Origin: Manis javanica
Taxonomy: Eukaryota; Chordata; Mammalia; Pholidota; Manidae
DNA length: 64,000 nucleotides
Direction: 5' to 3'
Assembly (NCBI RefSeq): GCF_040802235.1
Contig: NC_133172.1
Coordinates: 30,151,738 to 30,215,737 of the forward strand
The notes beneath the pieces were generated by a model that was given only the letters and a program-made list of their open reading frames with translations, was not told the origin of the DNA and did not search any database. Below are positions 20,110 to 32,764 of this stretch, piece by piece (position 1 is the first letter of the stretch; the number at the start of each line of letters is the position of its first letter). Made by a program: the position numbers and the translations under genes.

Positions 20110-23100
20110 GATTTGGGTATGGATGGCAAAGGGGGTGAAAAGGAGATGCAGAGCTTCAAGGGATCAGAGGGATGAGGCGTGGTAGAGTAGACAGCATCTT
20201 GGGCTGTATCCGAAGGACTCTGGATTGTGACTGATGGGTCTTGGGTGTCCAGAGAAGGTGGGCCCTGGGTATTTGTTTTCAACCTGGAGATATGAATCCA
20301 AGGGGTGACAGAGTTATCAGGCAGTGAGAGCTTGGCAGCTGAGGGGGTGCAGAGAATAACTGGGTGTGGACCTTCCCATTTCAGGGTAAGAGAGGGCCGA
20401 TCCTCTGGCGGCTTATAAAACACTAGTTGGCCGGGATGTAAGACAGGAGGATTTTGGGAGGCGATGGATCAGGAAGGAGCCAATCCTGATATTTCCACAA
20501 TTCAGTGCGGAGGAGAGAGGGTAGTGGAAGGGCCATATTGGGAGGAATTGGTCCTTTGTGGGAAGGGAGCCCTGGGGGTAGAATCGGGCGGCCGTAGATG
20601 ATCTCAAAGGGCGACAAGAAGGAGGGTTTCTTTGGGAGGGCCACAAATGCGGAGTAGAGCTAAGGGAAGTAAGCGAACCCAGTCAAGGTGTAGTTCTAGA
20701 GATAGTTTGGTCAGGATGTCTTTTAGAGTCCTATTGGCTCTTTCTACTTTTCCCGAAGCTTGTGGTCAATAAGGACAATGTAAATGCCAGGGGAGCGAGA
20801 GTGACTTGGAGAGGTTCTGGATAATTTGGGCAGTGAACTCAGGGCCGTTATCTGATTGGAGGGAAGTGGGCATCCCAAACCTAGGAAAGATCTGGGTGAG
20901 GAGGATAGAGGCAACCGCGGACGCTCGTTTGTTAGTGGTGGGGAAAGCTTCGACCCATCCTGAAAATGTATCTACTAACATGAGTAGGTATCTGGTACGC
21001 TATACAGGGGGCATGTTAGTGAAGTCTATTTGCCAATCTGCAGAGGGGACATTACCCCTTGCTTGATGAGCTGGGAGGGGTCGGGCCTTGAGGGGGGTAT
21101 TAGGGTTAGTGCGTTGGCAGATGGTGCACCTGTAGGTGATTTGGTTAAGTAGGGTTTTGTCTTCAGGAGAGAGAGAAAAAAAATATTGTAAAAAATGGAT
21201 CAAGGATTGGGGGCTGGGATGGAACAGATCATGTAAGAGGCGGAAGAGAGACTCTTTGTCCTGGGAACAGAGGGTGTCTTGTGATAAGGCTAAAACCGCA
21301 AGGGCAGATGGATTGTTGTCTGGTGTGTCTTCTGATAAGGCAACTGACCGGGCTACTCTGTAGGCTTTGTTGTTACCTCTTGCAATGGGGGAGTCATCCT
21401 TTTGATGTGATTTGCAGTGGACTATGCCTAGTCAGTGTGGGAGTTGTGAAGCCTCTAGAAGTTTAGTAATTAAGGCTGAATTAGTTATGGAATTTCCTTT
21501 TGTGGTGAGGAGGCCTTGTTCTTTCCATACTGCCGTATGAGACAAGAGAATATGGAATGCGTACTTGGAGTCAGTGTACAATGTGAGAGATGTGTCCTGG
21601 GCCAGAGTGCAAGCTCTGGTGGCTGCAATGAGTTCGGCCTGTTGATTGGTTGTACCAGGGGGTAGGGCTCATGCCTCAAGGACATCTTCGAGGGAGACTA
21701 CTGCGTATCCTGTGTAGTGGGTGCCCTCATGTTTAAAGGAGGACCCATCAGTAAACCAGATGAGGTTGGAGTGTGAGAGGGCTCTTTCAGAGATCGTGGA
21801 GTGGCATGGAAGGAAGTTGTGAAGGGCTTCTAGGCAATCATGCAAGGGAGTATGAGGAGAGTAGGGTAGAGAAAGAAGAGTGGTCGGATTCAGGGGCTGG
21901 CAGGGGAGGAAAGAAATGTCTGGATTTTGGAGGAAAGAGGACAGTAAGATCAGGATTCTGGAGGGAGGGAGAGTCTGTAAACTTTTGTAGGTTAAGAGAT
22001 CTTTTAGGTGATGTGGGGACAGAATGGTAAGGGGCGCCCCGAATGTTAGTTTATGAGCTTCTTTCTGCAAGAGCTGCCCAGTGGCTAATGCCTGTAGGCA
22101 GGGGCCCCATCCCCGAACTGTGGGGTCTAATTGCTTGGAGAGATAAGCTACTGGGGCAAAGGATGGGCCATAATATTGGCCTAGGACTCCTAGAGCTTGA
22201 CTGGACCTCTTATGAATGTATAATGAGAAAGGTTTTGACAAATCAGGGAGATGGAGAGCTGGAGCTTCCATAAGGGCTTGACGGGGCTTAATGAAGGAGT
22301 GTCAGGGTGAGGATGATAATGGTTCTTCAGGGGGGCCCTTGCTGAGGTCGTATAGGGGTCTTGCCAACAGGGAGAAGTTAGGGATCCATGCTCTAAAATA
22401 CCCAGCCAGGCCTAGAAAGAAAAGGATTTCTGTCTTGGTTTTCGGAATGGGCAGGTCAGAGAGGAGTCGTTTTCTGTCTAAGGTAATGGACTTTCTTTGT
22501 TGAAATAGAAGGAATCCAAGGTAAGTGACAGAAGGGGAAGAGATTTGAGCTTTGACGGGGGATACATGGTAACCTCTGGAAGCTAGAAGGTTAAGTAGAG
22601 AGGCAGTATCAAGTTGAGACTGTTCCCATGAGGGACTGCAGAGTAGAAGATCGTCTACATATTGTAATAAAGTGACTCGGAGTGATCATGATGAAACTGT
22701 TTGAGGTCCTGAGCTAGGACTTGTCCAAAAATATGGGGACTATCTCAGAAGCCTTGTGGCAAAACTGTCCAAGTAAGTTGTTCAGAATGTCTCGTGCATG
22801 GGTCTGTCCAGGTGATGGCGAAAAAATCTTGGGAGGAGGGGTCCAGAGGGATAGAAAAAAATGCATCCTTGAGATCTAGGACTGAGAAGTGGGATGCTGA
22901 GGCAGGGATCTGCGATAAAAGGGTGTATGGATTTGGAACTAAGGGATGGATAGGGAAAACGGCCATGTTGATAAGGCGAAGGTCTTGGACAAGGTGGAAA
23001 GATCCGTTGGTTTTTTTAACAGCTATATGGGGGTATTAAATGGGGAGTGAGTGGGCCTGATGTAATATTTGTTCAAGAGATCTTGAATGATGGGTTGGAG

Positions 23101-23664
23101 GCCTATGAGGGCTGAAGTGGTTAGGGGGTATTGGGCCTGACAGATATACTGAGAGGGGTCACGTAATTTGATAGAGTCAGGGGGACATAGGGCCATGGAG
23201 TGGCTTGTAATGTCCCAAACTTTGGGATTTATAGGGTGTATGAGGGCCGAATCAGAGCTTTCATTGGGTAGAGGGGGGTCATCAGCTATGAGGGCCATCA
23301 GAAAGGGAGTACTGGGGGCTGTGGGAGTGTATATAGTTATGGAAACATGGAGGAGAGAAAGGATGTCCCATCCTAGTAAAGGGATGGGACACTGGGGCAT
23401 AACCAGGAAGGAGTGGGAGAAAGGTATGGGATTGTCTTGGATTGTGCATAAAATGTGGGGGATTTTTAATGGGAAAATCTGTTTACCTCCTACCCTGACT
23501 ATAGGAGTAATGGCTGGTGTGGTAGGGCCCCGGTATTCTCGCAAGAGTGAGAAGGTGGCTCCTGTATCTAGGAGGAAGGAGATGGGGTGACCGTCTACTG
23601 TTAAAATAACCCTGGGCTCCTGTTTGGTGATGGAAATGGTCAGGCGAGAAGCCCCCGGGCCCCG
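20106..23664 (-). pseudogene. pol: Proviral pro-pol, broken
   Basis: Encodes protease, reverse transcriptase, RNase H and integrase. It continues in the same frame as gag after the UGA at 23665-23667. Protease has DTG at 23568-23560. RT has YVDD at 22661-22650. RNase H begins with FTDGSS near 21765 and continues past a stop at about 21670 with a YTDSKYAFH motif near 21570. Integrase keeps a zinc-finger remnant (CTICQ, near 21120), the first Asp in DFT (21026-21018), SDNGPEF (about 20850) and Glu in KVERAN (about 20745), then the class I tail KWEGPHPVIL and WIHISRLK. Frames change near 23000 and between 22745 and 22661, with several stops. Ends at 20106, overlapping env. Confidence 0.9.
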
Positions 23665-23667
23665 TCA
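23665..23667 (-). promoter_or_regulatory. Gag-pol junction stop (UGA) in shared frame
   Basis: UGA ends gag, and the protease continues in the same frame with RGPGASRLT. Class I retroviruses often express pol by reading through such a stop. A GC-rich stretch follows (CGGGGCCCGGGGGC) that could help form structure. Whether readthrough ever occurred is not shown by sequence. Confidence 0.7.
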
Positions 23668-25488
23668 ATCTTCTTCTGCCATCCCCACTACGGCAGGCTT
23701 AGGATGGGGGTTGTTCGTCCAGCCTCCCCTTTGGGTGGTTGGGCAATCAGACCCCCAGTGGCCCTTTTTGTGGCATCTGGGGCATGGGGTGGTAGGAGAT
23801 CTGGGGGAGGGGCACGCCCTTGACCAATGTCCCTCTTTTCCACACTTGAAACAAGCTCCTGGGGGGGGCTTGTTTGTAGAGGGGCACCCTGGTTGTGGTT
23901 TTATCAGCTGGGCTAACATTTGGAAATTGGCCTGACCAGCCTTTTGTTTACGGCATTCTTTCTCCTCCTCCCGGTTATGGAAGACTTTAAAGGCCACTGT
24001 TAGGATCTCAGTCTGTGGGGTAGCGGGGCCTTGTTCTAACTTCTTGAGTTTAGCTTTAATGTCAGGGTAACTTTGAGCTAGGAAGTATGTCATAAGGACA
24101 TGTCTTCCTTCAGGTGTTTCTGGGTCCAGGCTGGTATACTGTAATAGGGCTTGAGTGAGTCTGTCAAAGAACTCGGAGGGGGTTTTGTCTCTCTTTTGAA
24201 TTATGTCTTGGAGCTTTTGAAAATTGACTACTTTATGAGCTGCCTTTTTCAGACCTGCTATTAAGCAGGTGGCAAAAATATCTCGAGAGCAGAGACCCAT
24301 GGCGGTGTTATAATCCTAGTGTGGGTCTTCTTCTGGGACAGCAGTGGGGCCAGGTGGATAGGTGGTAGTGTGCGTTTGGGCGAAGTCCCAAACTCGTCTA
24401 CGCTCTTCAGGGAGGAGGGTATTGGCCAGGAGCATGAAAATGTCATGATGTGTGAGGCTGTAAGACTGGAGGGTCCACTGAAACTCCCTGATGTATGTCG
24501 TGGGATCAGTGGGAAAGGAACCTAGGCGTTTCTCTAGTTGGGTTAAATCTCCTAATGAGAAAGGGACATGAATGCACATGATGCCTTTCGATCCTGCTAC
24601 CTCCTGGAGGGGGGCGATAATTTTGGGAGGCCTTCGGGACCGAGTCTGAGGGGGACTGAAGGGTTCTGGCTCAGTCTGTGTGGGGGAAACCGGTGATGGG
24701 GGCAAAGATGTGATAATTTTGGGACGCCCTCGGGACTGAGTCTGAGGGGGCAAAGACGGAGGAGGCTCCTGGAACTTAGTTAGAGGGGGGCTGAAAGGCT
24801 CACACTCGATCTGCCGGAGGGGTGGTGGTGAGGGGGATGGAGGAGGGGGGGGTGGGGGGGGGGAGATGGTGGTGGAGGGAGGGGAGGAGTGGGAAGGGAG
24901 AGGATGGGTGGCTTCTGTGGGGGTGCAGGCAGCAGCGGCGGTGGCGGTGGTAGAGGAAGGGGGAGGGGCTTTTGTAGGAGAAGAGGGGGAAGGGAGAGGA
25001 TGGGAGGCTTCTGCGGGGGTGGGGGAAGCAGCGGTGGTGGAGGATGGATGGCTTTTAGGAGGGGGAGGGGCCGAAGGGGGAAGCCTGTATGGCGGAGGCT
25101 CATCAGCTGGTTCAAAGGTAATTGAAGAGGGACTGGGAGTGTGGGGAGGGGAGGGAGATGGTTTGCAGGCTAGGAGGACTTGGGGTGGGGAACAGGTGGT
25201 GCAGAGGCTGGGATTTTGAGCTAGGAGGCGAAAAGCTTCAATATAGGGAATCTCCTTCCATTTCTTCAGGCGCTGGCAGTAGTGAAAAAGATCGCGAGTG
25301 ATGTTAGGATCAAGAGTTCCCCCTGCGGGCCATTGGTTGCTATTGTCTAGGGGGTATGTCGGCCAATCTTGGGAGCAATGTTTATGGAGAAGTTTTGGTT
25401 TTATATCAGGCGTCAGGGAGAGGGTAGCCAGATGCTTAAGCAGGCATTCAAGAGGTGAACTTTCAGGGAGGGATGAGGAGGCTCCCAT
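23665..25488 (-). pseudogene. gag: Proviral gag, one in-frame stop
   Basis: Gag forms the virus core. It starts at ATG 25488 with MGASSS, a myristoylation signal. Matrix (about residues 1-110) is followed by a long Pro/Ser-rich region (about 120-290; G-runs on the + strand at 24838-24870), capsid, and nucleocapsid with two zinc knuckles of CX2CX4HX4C form ([28 protein letters not shown], about 23870-23755). The only break is TAG at 24316-24318 within capsid; the frame then continues to UGA at 23665-23667. Two knuckles are more than the one usual in exogenous gammaretroviruses. Pro-pol follows in the same frame. Confidence 0.92.
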
Positions 25489-26131
25489 GGCTGAAGGACA
25501 GAGAAGGAGACAAACAGGGGAAGACGAACGGAGATCCTCGGACTGGAAGCAGACTGCAAGGAGACAAAGGGTGTCCCCGATGATCCTTGGTGGTCTGCGG
25601 AAACTCGTATATGAGTCGAATATATTCGGAAGTGTGAGTCATCACCCAGACTTCTCTAAGAAGGCAGAGTGCCAGAGTCACGAGGTACCTAGCACTAGGA
25701 ATTTTCAGCAGAGAGAACAGATTTTGGTGGACGGAACAGAAGGAGGAGGGGGGGAAAAGGGAGCGTTCTCATCCGCTAAGGAATCATCTCGTTTATGGCT
25801 GTTGGAGGGGGTCTGAGGGTCCGCCACAGCTGTGAAGGCCTGAGGAGGGGATTTATGGCTGTTGGAGGAGGGGCCTGAGCGTCTGCCGCAGCTGTGAAGG
25901 CCTGAGGCGGGGAGAGTTCCCTCCTCGTCCCTGAGTGTCAGGGCATTGCCGGATGGTCATGGTCAATGGCACTGTGATAGCTCGGGGAAGAGTGGCCCAC
26001 TCCAGGGGGAAAACTTAACTAAAGGCCAGAGAAGAGTGGTGAGTGTGATGAGCCAGCACTGGAAAAAGAGGATGAGGGCAAGCTGCTGCTGGTGTCGGGG
26101 GGAAGACGGGGCCCAGTTGAGGTGTCCCGTC

Positions 26132-26149
26132 TCCCGGGTTTCAGCACCA
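26132..26149 (-). promoter_or_regulatory. Primer binding site, tRNA-Phe type
   Basis: TGGTGCTGAAACCCGGGA on the - strand, one base after the 5' LTR. It is complementary to the 3' end of tRNA-Phe(GAA) except one position (T for C). This points to the ERV-F/H side of class I. Confidence 0.85.
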
Positions 26150-26150
26150 A

Positions 26151-26399
26151 TGAAAGGAAAGGAGCGACACACAGCAGCAATTCACCAGAGAATTCCGCTT
26201 TATTAGGGAAAGGTGCTGGGTTATATAGGAAGGGGCATGGGGTGATTGTGGTGTTACTTCTACGGGGCTGGTGGCTGTTGGCTAGGTGCTGGGATTGGGA
26301 GGGGGGTGAGAGGTGATTGGGCTTCATGTGGCGCCGGCGGGAACCAAGGACCCCAAAGAGAAGCCGGAATTTTGCCATCTTACTGGTGGGGGTCCTTCA
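26151..26399 (-). repeat. 5' LTR of the provirus
   Basis: 249 bp, starting TGAAGGACCCC and ending CCTTTCA in the viral sense. Carries TATATAA and, about 17 nt downstream, AATAAA. Followed on the + strand by GCCGG (26400-26404), the target duplication. Confidence 0.93.
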
Positions 26400-26640
26400 G
26401 CCGGAGCCCCTGCCGCCAGCACCAGCCTGGGCGGAGCGAGGATGCTCGGACCGCCGGCCGGGGGTGCGAAGGGGCGCCGGGAGGGGCGCATCCACCGTGA
26501 GCTCGCCACCCTCTGGCCAGCCCAGTCGGCGGCAGAAGCCCTCCGGGGTGCTGGGGGTGCGCAGCCAGAGGCACCTGCAAGCCAGACCCTGAAGAAGTTC
26601 AGATGATTAGGCCTGAATCCTCCTGTCCCTCTCCCTTCCA
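26400..26640. other. CpG-rich stretch, right half
   Basis: GC-rich continuation of 17361-17879 across the provirus, with many CpGs up to about 26570. No recognised protein or splice site. See the left half. Confidence 0.5.
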
Positions 26641-26779
26641 GGCTGCTCTTTCCCTGGGCTGGTTAACTTTCCCTGTTCTTAGGGTATTTCCTTCTGCTAG
26701 CTGAAATGATTCTGGGTGCTGTCACTAGCCATCTGAATCCCTGACTGCTGAATCTCTATATCTCAATGCCTGTTTTCCT

Positions 26780-27101
26780 CTGTTCCAGAAGCTGGGAAGC
26801 TCCTCCCACCCCGATCTTTGCTCTAGTCCTAATCTCTGCCAAGGAACATTCTCCTCCTAGCTCCTTGCAGACTGATCCATTCTTGTCATTCAGGTCTCAG
26901 CTCAAATGCCACCAATGCAGAGTTACCTCCACAGACCTCCCTACCCAATGTTGTACTCCTCCCCCTTTCACCTTGTACAGATTTTTCCTATTAGATTTTA
27001 TTTACTTACCACTTTCTAGAATTGCCATTTATTTATTGGCTTTTTTATTTTCTGCATCCCTCACTAGAATGCAAAAAGCTCTTTAAAAGAAGGAGCCTTG
27101 T
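26780..27101 (+). repeat. L2 LINE 3' end, left part
   Basis: L2 order is visible: 'tcaggtctcagctcaaatgcca', 'ttacctccacagacctccc' and 'tcactagaatgcaaaaagctc'. It is interrupted by the L1 at 27102 and continues at 32787. Confidence 0.75.
27085..27101. repeat. Target-site duplication of the + strand L1, left
   Basis: AAAAGAAGGAGCCTTGT matches AAAAGAAGGGGCTTTGT at 32770-32786 with two mismatches, inside the L2 element. Confidence 0.85.
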
Positions 27102-27499
27102 ACACACAGCCTGCTGTGCCTTCCTCACAGCCAGAACACACCTGGCTAGCAACCCAGCAAACCCTGCCCTGGCATCAGACCAGCCAGAGGGAAGCACTGC
27201 CTACAGCAGCTACAAATGCAAAGCATAGAGGCTTATACCTCTGTGTTCGGCCCACTGGTTCTGACAGTGGAGATAGGCATAGCATCCGGGAAGCAGAAAA
27301 CAGCTCTTTCCTCCCCCCAGGCAGCAACACAGCTCCCCTACGACCCCCAACATTGCTCCAGCTGCTGGGCAGCTCCAGAGAGTAGAGCTTCTGGGCACCA
27401 GAGGGTACCACATACAAATATGAAACATCAAAGGAACCTGGTTCAAAGCAAAATCATATATACCAGACAAAAAGTCAAATGAAACTGATCTCATGAATC

Positions 27500-28266
27500 T
27501 TCCTGAAAGAGACTTCAAAATAAAAATCATAAACATGCTCATGGAGGTACAGAAAAATATTCAAGAACTCAGGAATGAATTCCGGTCAGAGATCCAATCA
27601 TTATGGAATACAGTATCATAAATGAAACATACAATGGAAGGTTTTAGAAGCAGATTAGATACAGTGGAGGAGATGATAAATGCAATAGAAATTAGAGAAG
27701 AGGAATACAAAGAAGCTGAGGCACAGAGAGAAAAAAGAATCTCTAAGAATGACAGAATATTGTGAGAACTGTGTGATCAATCCACACGGAACAATATTCG
27801 TATTATAGGGGTACCAGAAGAAGAGAGAGAAAAAGGGATAAAAAGTGTCTTTGAGGAGTTAATTGCTAAAAACTTCCCCAATATGCAGAAGGAGATAGTC
27901 TTTCAGGCCATGGAGGTTCACAGACCTCCCAACACAAGGGACCCAAGGAAGAAAACACAAAGACATATAATAATTAAAATGGCAAAGATCAAGGATAAAA
28001 GCAGCCGGAGAGAGAAATAAGATCACATACAAAGGAAAGCCCATCAGGCTCTCATCAGACTTCTCAGCAGAAACCTTACAGGCCAGAAGGGAGTGGCATG
28101 ATATAGTTAATGCAATGAAGCAGAAGGGCCTCGAACCAAGAACTTTATCTGGCAAGATTATTTTTAAATTTGAAGGAGGGATTAAATAATTCCCAGATAA
28201 GCAAAAGCTGAGAGAGTTTACCTCCCACAAACCATCTCTACAGTCTATTTTGGAGGGACTGCTATA
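27500..28266 (+). pseudogene. L1 ORF1 remnant
   Basis: Reads LPERDFKIKIINMLMEVQKN, then coiled coil, then NNIRIIGVPEEEREKGIKSV and the C-terminal KQKGLEPRT. It has stops near 27620 and 27760, a frameshift near 28005 and more stops. It aligns along the whole length of ORF1 of the other L1 copy but cannot encode a full protein. Confidence 0.88.
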
Positions 28267-28570
28267 GATGGAAGTGTTCCTAGGGTTTAACAGCTGTCAC
28301 CAAAGGTAATAAAACCACAGTAAAGAAAGTAGAACAGTTAATTAGTGAGCAAATGCAAAATTAAATCAACTACCCCAAAGTCAGTTAAGGGATAGACAAA
28401 GAGTACAGAATATGATACCTAATACATAAAGAATTGAGGAGGAAGAAAAAGGAGAACAAAAGAACCTTTAGATCATGTTTGTAATTGCATACTAAGTGAG
28501 TTAAGTTAAATTCTTAGACAGTAAAGAAGTTAAGTTTGAACCTTTGGTAAACACAAATCTAAAACCTGCA

Positions 28571-31500
28571 ATGGCAATAGGTACATATCTATTGATAATC
28601 ACCCTAAATGTAAATGGACTGAATGAACTAATCAAAGGACACAAAGTTACACATTGGATAAAAAAGCAAGACCCATCTATATGCTGCCTACAAGAGACTC
28701 ATTTCAAACCCAAAGATATACACAGACCGAAAGTAAAGGGATTGAAAAAGGTATTTCATGCCAACAATAGGGAGGAAAAAGCAGGTGTTGCAGTACTTGT
28801 ATCAGACAAAACGGACTTCAAAACAAAGAAAGTAACAAGATACAAAGAAGGACATTACACAATGATAAAGGGGTCATTCCAACAGATGATATAACTATTA
28901 TAAATATATATGCACCCAACACAGTAGCACCTACATATGTGAAACAAATACTAACAGAATTAAAGGGGGAAATAGAAGGCAATACATTCAATTTAGGAGA
29001 CTTCAACACTCCACTCACTCCAAAGGACAGATAAACCAGACAGAAAATAAATAAGGACACTGAGGTACTGAACAACACATTAGAACAGATGGACCTAAGA
29101 GACATCTACAGAGCTCTCTACCCAAAAGCAGCAGAATACACATTCTTCTCAAGTGTACATTGAACATTTTCAAGAATAGATCATATACTAGGCCACAAAA
29201 AGAGCCTCAGTAAATTCAAAAAGATAGAAATTGTACCAACCAGCTTCCCAGACCACAGAGGTATGAAACTAGAAATAAATTATGCAAAGAAAATGAAAAA
29301 GCCCACAAACACATGGAGGCATAACAACATGCTCCTAAATAACCAATGGATCAATGACCAAATAAAAACAGAGATCAAGCAATAAATGGAGACAAAAGAC
29401 AATAATAATACAACACTGTAAAATCTGTGGGACACAGCAAAGGCCATGCTAAGAGGAAAGTATATCCAAATACAGGCCTACCTCAGGAAAGAAGAACAAT
29501 CCCATATGAGAAGTCTAAACTCACAATTAACAAAACTAGAAAAAGAGAACAAATGAGGCCCAAAGTCAGGAGAAGGAGGGGCATAATAAAGTCAGGAGGA
29601 AAGCAGAAATAAATAAAATTGAGAAGAACAAAACAATAGAAAGAATCACTGAAAGCAGGAGCTGGTTCTTTAAGAAAACAAACAAAATAGATAAACCCGT
29701 AGCCATACATATCAAGAAAAAAAAAGAGTCTACACACATAAACAAAAATCAGAAATGAGAAAGGAAAAATCACTACAGACACCACCGAAATACAAAAAAT
29801 TATGAGAGAATACTATGTAAAATTATATGCTGACAAACTGGGTAACATAAGAAATGGACAACTTTCTAGAAAAATACAACCTTCCAAGGCTGACCCAGGA
29901 AGAAACACAAAATCTGAACAGAGCAATTACCAGCAATGAAATTGAACTGGTGATCAAAAAGTACCTAAGAACAGAACCCCTGGACCAGATGGTTTCACCA
30001 CTGAATTTTATCAAACATTTAGTGAAGACCTAATACCCATCCTCCTTAAAGTTTTCCAAAAAGTAGAAGAGGGAATAGTTCCAAACTCTTTCTATGAGGC
30101 CAGCATCACTGTAATACCAAAACCAGGCAATGACATCACAAAAAAAGAAAATTACAGACCAATATCCCTGATGAACAAAGATGCAAAAATACTCAACAAA
30201 ATATTAGCAAAATGAATTAAAAAATTTATCAAAAAGATCATCCACCAGGATCAAGTAGGATTTATTCCATGGATGCAAGGATGCTACAACATTAGTAAAT
30301 CCATCAACATCATCCACCACATCAACAAAAAGGACAAAAACCACATGATTATCTCCATAGATGCCGAAAAAGCATTCGACAAAATTCAACATCCATTCAT
30401 GATAAAAACTCTCAACACAATGGGTAAAGAGGGCAAGTACCTCATCATAATAAAGGCCATATATGACAAACCCACAGCCAACATCATCCTGAACAGTGAG
30501 AAGCTGAAAGCCTTTCCTTTAAGCTTGGGAGCAAAACAAGGATGCCCACTCTCCCTACTTTTATTCAACATAGTTCTACAGGTCTTTGCCACAGCAATTA
30601 GACAACACAAAGAAATAAAAGGCATCCAGATTGGTAAGGAAGAAGTTAAACTGTCCCTGTTTGCAGATGACATGATACTGTACATAAAAAAACCCTAAAG
30701 AACCCACTCAAAAACTACTAGATCTAATATCTGTATTCAGCAAAGTTGCAGGATATAAAATTAATACACAAAAATCTGTTGCATTCCTATACACTGACAA
30801 TAAACTAGTGGAAAGAGAAATCAGAAAAACAATTCCATCCACAACTGCATCAAAAAGAATAAAATACCTAGGAATAAACCTAACCAAGGAAGTGAAAGAC
30901 CTATACTTTGAAAACTACAAGACACTCATGAGAAAAATTAAAGAAGATACCAATAAATGGAAACACATTACGTGCTCATGGATAGGAAGAATTAATATTG
31001 TGAAAATGGCCATCCTGCCTAAAGCAATCTACAGATTCAATGCAATTCCTATAAAAATACCAATAGCATTCTTCAATGAACTAGAGCAAATCATTCTAAA
31101 ATTCTTATGGAACCTCAAAAGACCCCAAATAGCCAAAGCAATACTGAGAAGGAAGAATAAAGCTGGAAGGATTACGCTGCCCAACTTTAAGCTCTACTAC
31201 AAAGCCACAGTAATCAAGACAATTTGATACTGGCACAAGAACAGAACAATAGACCAATGAGACAGACTAGAGAGACCAAATATAAACCCAAACATATATG
31301 GACAATTAATAATAAAGGAGCTGTGGACATACAATGGGGAAATGACAGCCTCTTCAACAACTGGTGTTGGCAAAACTGGACAGATACATGCAAGAGAATG
31401 AAACTGGATTATTGTTTAACCCCATACACAAAAGTAAACTCAAAATGGATCAAAGACCCGAATGCAAATTATGAAACCATAAAACTCTTAGAAGCAAACA

Positions 31501-32396
31501 TGGGCAAAAATCTCTTGAATATAAATATGAGCAACTTCTTTCTGAAAACATCTTATCTAGCAAGGGAAACAAAAGCAAAAATGAACGCACGGGACTACAT
31601 CAAACTATAAAGCTTCTGTACAGCAAAGTACACATTGGCAGAACAAAAAGGCATCCTACAGTATGGGAGAATATATTTGTAAACGACATATCTGACAAAG
31701 GGTTAATATCCAAGCTATATAAAGTACTCACATGCCTCAACACTCAAAAAGCAAATAACCCGATTAATAAATGGGCAGAGGATATGAAGAGACAATTCTC
31801 CAAAGAAATTCAGACGGTCAACAGGCATATGAAAAGATGCTCCACATCACTAATCATCAGGGAAATGCAAATTAAAACCACACTGAGATATCACTTCACA
31901 CCAGTTAGGATGGCCAGCATCGAAAAGACTAAGAAGAACAAATGCTGGCGAGGATACGGAGAAAGGGGAACCCTCCTACACTGCTGGGAATGTAAGCTAG
32001 TTCGACCATTGTGGTAAGCAATATGGAGGTTCCTCAAAATACTAAAAATAGAAATACCACTTGAACTGGGAATCCCACTCCTTGGAATTTACACAAAGAA
32101 TGCAAGTTCTCAGATTCAGAAAAGACATAAGCACCCCTATGTTTATCACTGCTCCATTTACAATAGCCAAGATATGGAAGCAACCTAAGTGTCCATCAGT
32201 AGATGAATGGATAAAGAAAATGTGGCACGTATACACAATGGAATACTATTCAGCCATAAGAAAGAAACAAATCCTATCATTTGCAACAACATGGATGGAG
32301 CTGGAGGATATTATGCTCAGTGAAATGAGCCAGGCAGAAAGACAAGTGCCAAATGATTTCCCTCATTTGTGGAGTATAACAATGAAGCAAAACTGA
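28571..32396 (+). pseudogene. L1 ORF2 remnant
   Basis: Starts ATG 28571 (MAIGTYLLIITLNVNGLN). Endonuclease signature QDPSICCLQETHFKPKD, reverse transcriptase with FADD at 30660-30671, and the Cys-rich tail ([18 protein letters not shown], about 31940-31995) are all recognisable in order. Many stops and shifts divide it; the longest open pieces are 28544-28894, 30273-30698, 30808-31227, 31224-31610 and 32061-32396. Confidence 0.92.
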
Positions 32397-32711
32397 AGGA
32401 ACAAAACAGCTTCAGACTCACAGACTCCAAGAAAGGGACTAGCGGTTACCAAAGGGGAGGGGTGTGTGAGGGTGGGTGGGCAAGGAGGGAGAAGGGGATT
32501 GAGGGGTATTATGTTTAGTACACCGGTGTGGGGCATCACAGGGAAGACAGTGTGGTACAGAGAAGGCAAATAGTCAATATGTGGCATCTTACTACACTGA
32601 TGGACAGTGACTGCAGTGGGGTATGGGTGAGGACTTGATAATATGGGTGAATGTAGTAACCACATTGTTTTTCATGTGAAACATTCATAAGACTGTATAT
32701 CAATGGTATAT

Positions 32712-32717
32712 TAATAA

Positions 32718-32764
<47 letters not shown>

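Larger units (their letters stand above)
17880..26399 (-). mobile_element. Complete class I (gammaretrovirus-like) provirus
   Basis: An 8520-bp endogenous retrovirus on the - strand: 5' LTR 26399-26151, primer site 26149-26132, gag 25488-23665, pro-pol 23664-20106, env 20109-18428, polypurine tract about 18146-18129, 3' LTR 18128-17880. GCCGG on both sides (17875-17879, 26400-26404) is a 5-bp target duplication. The primer site fits tRNA-Phe, as used by the ERV-F group; gag and pol share a frame separated by a stop, and Env has CXXC and CX6CC motifs, all class I traits. Every gene carries stops or shifts, so it is defective. No spliced accessory gene was seen. Confidence 0.95.

Noticed and set aside
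24780..25219. Glycine-rich proteins on the + strand opposite gag
   Set aside because: These are mirror frames of the Pro/Ser-rich gag region; repetitive G-runs keep them open.
27210..27542. Antisense frame over the + strand L1 start
   Set aside because: Lies opposite L1 5' UTR/ORF1 sequence and resembles no protein.
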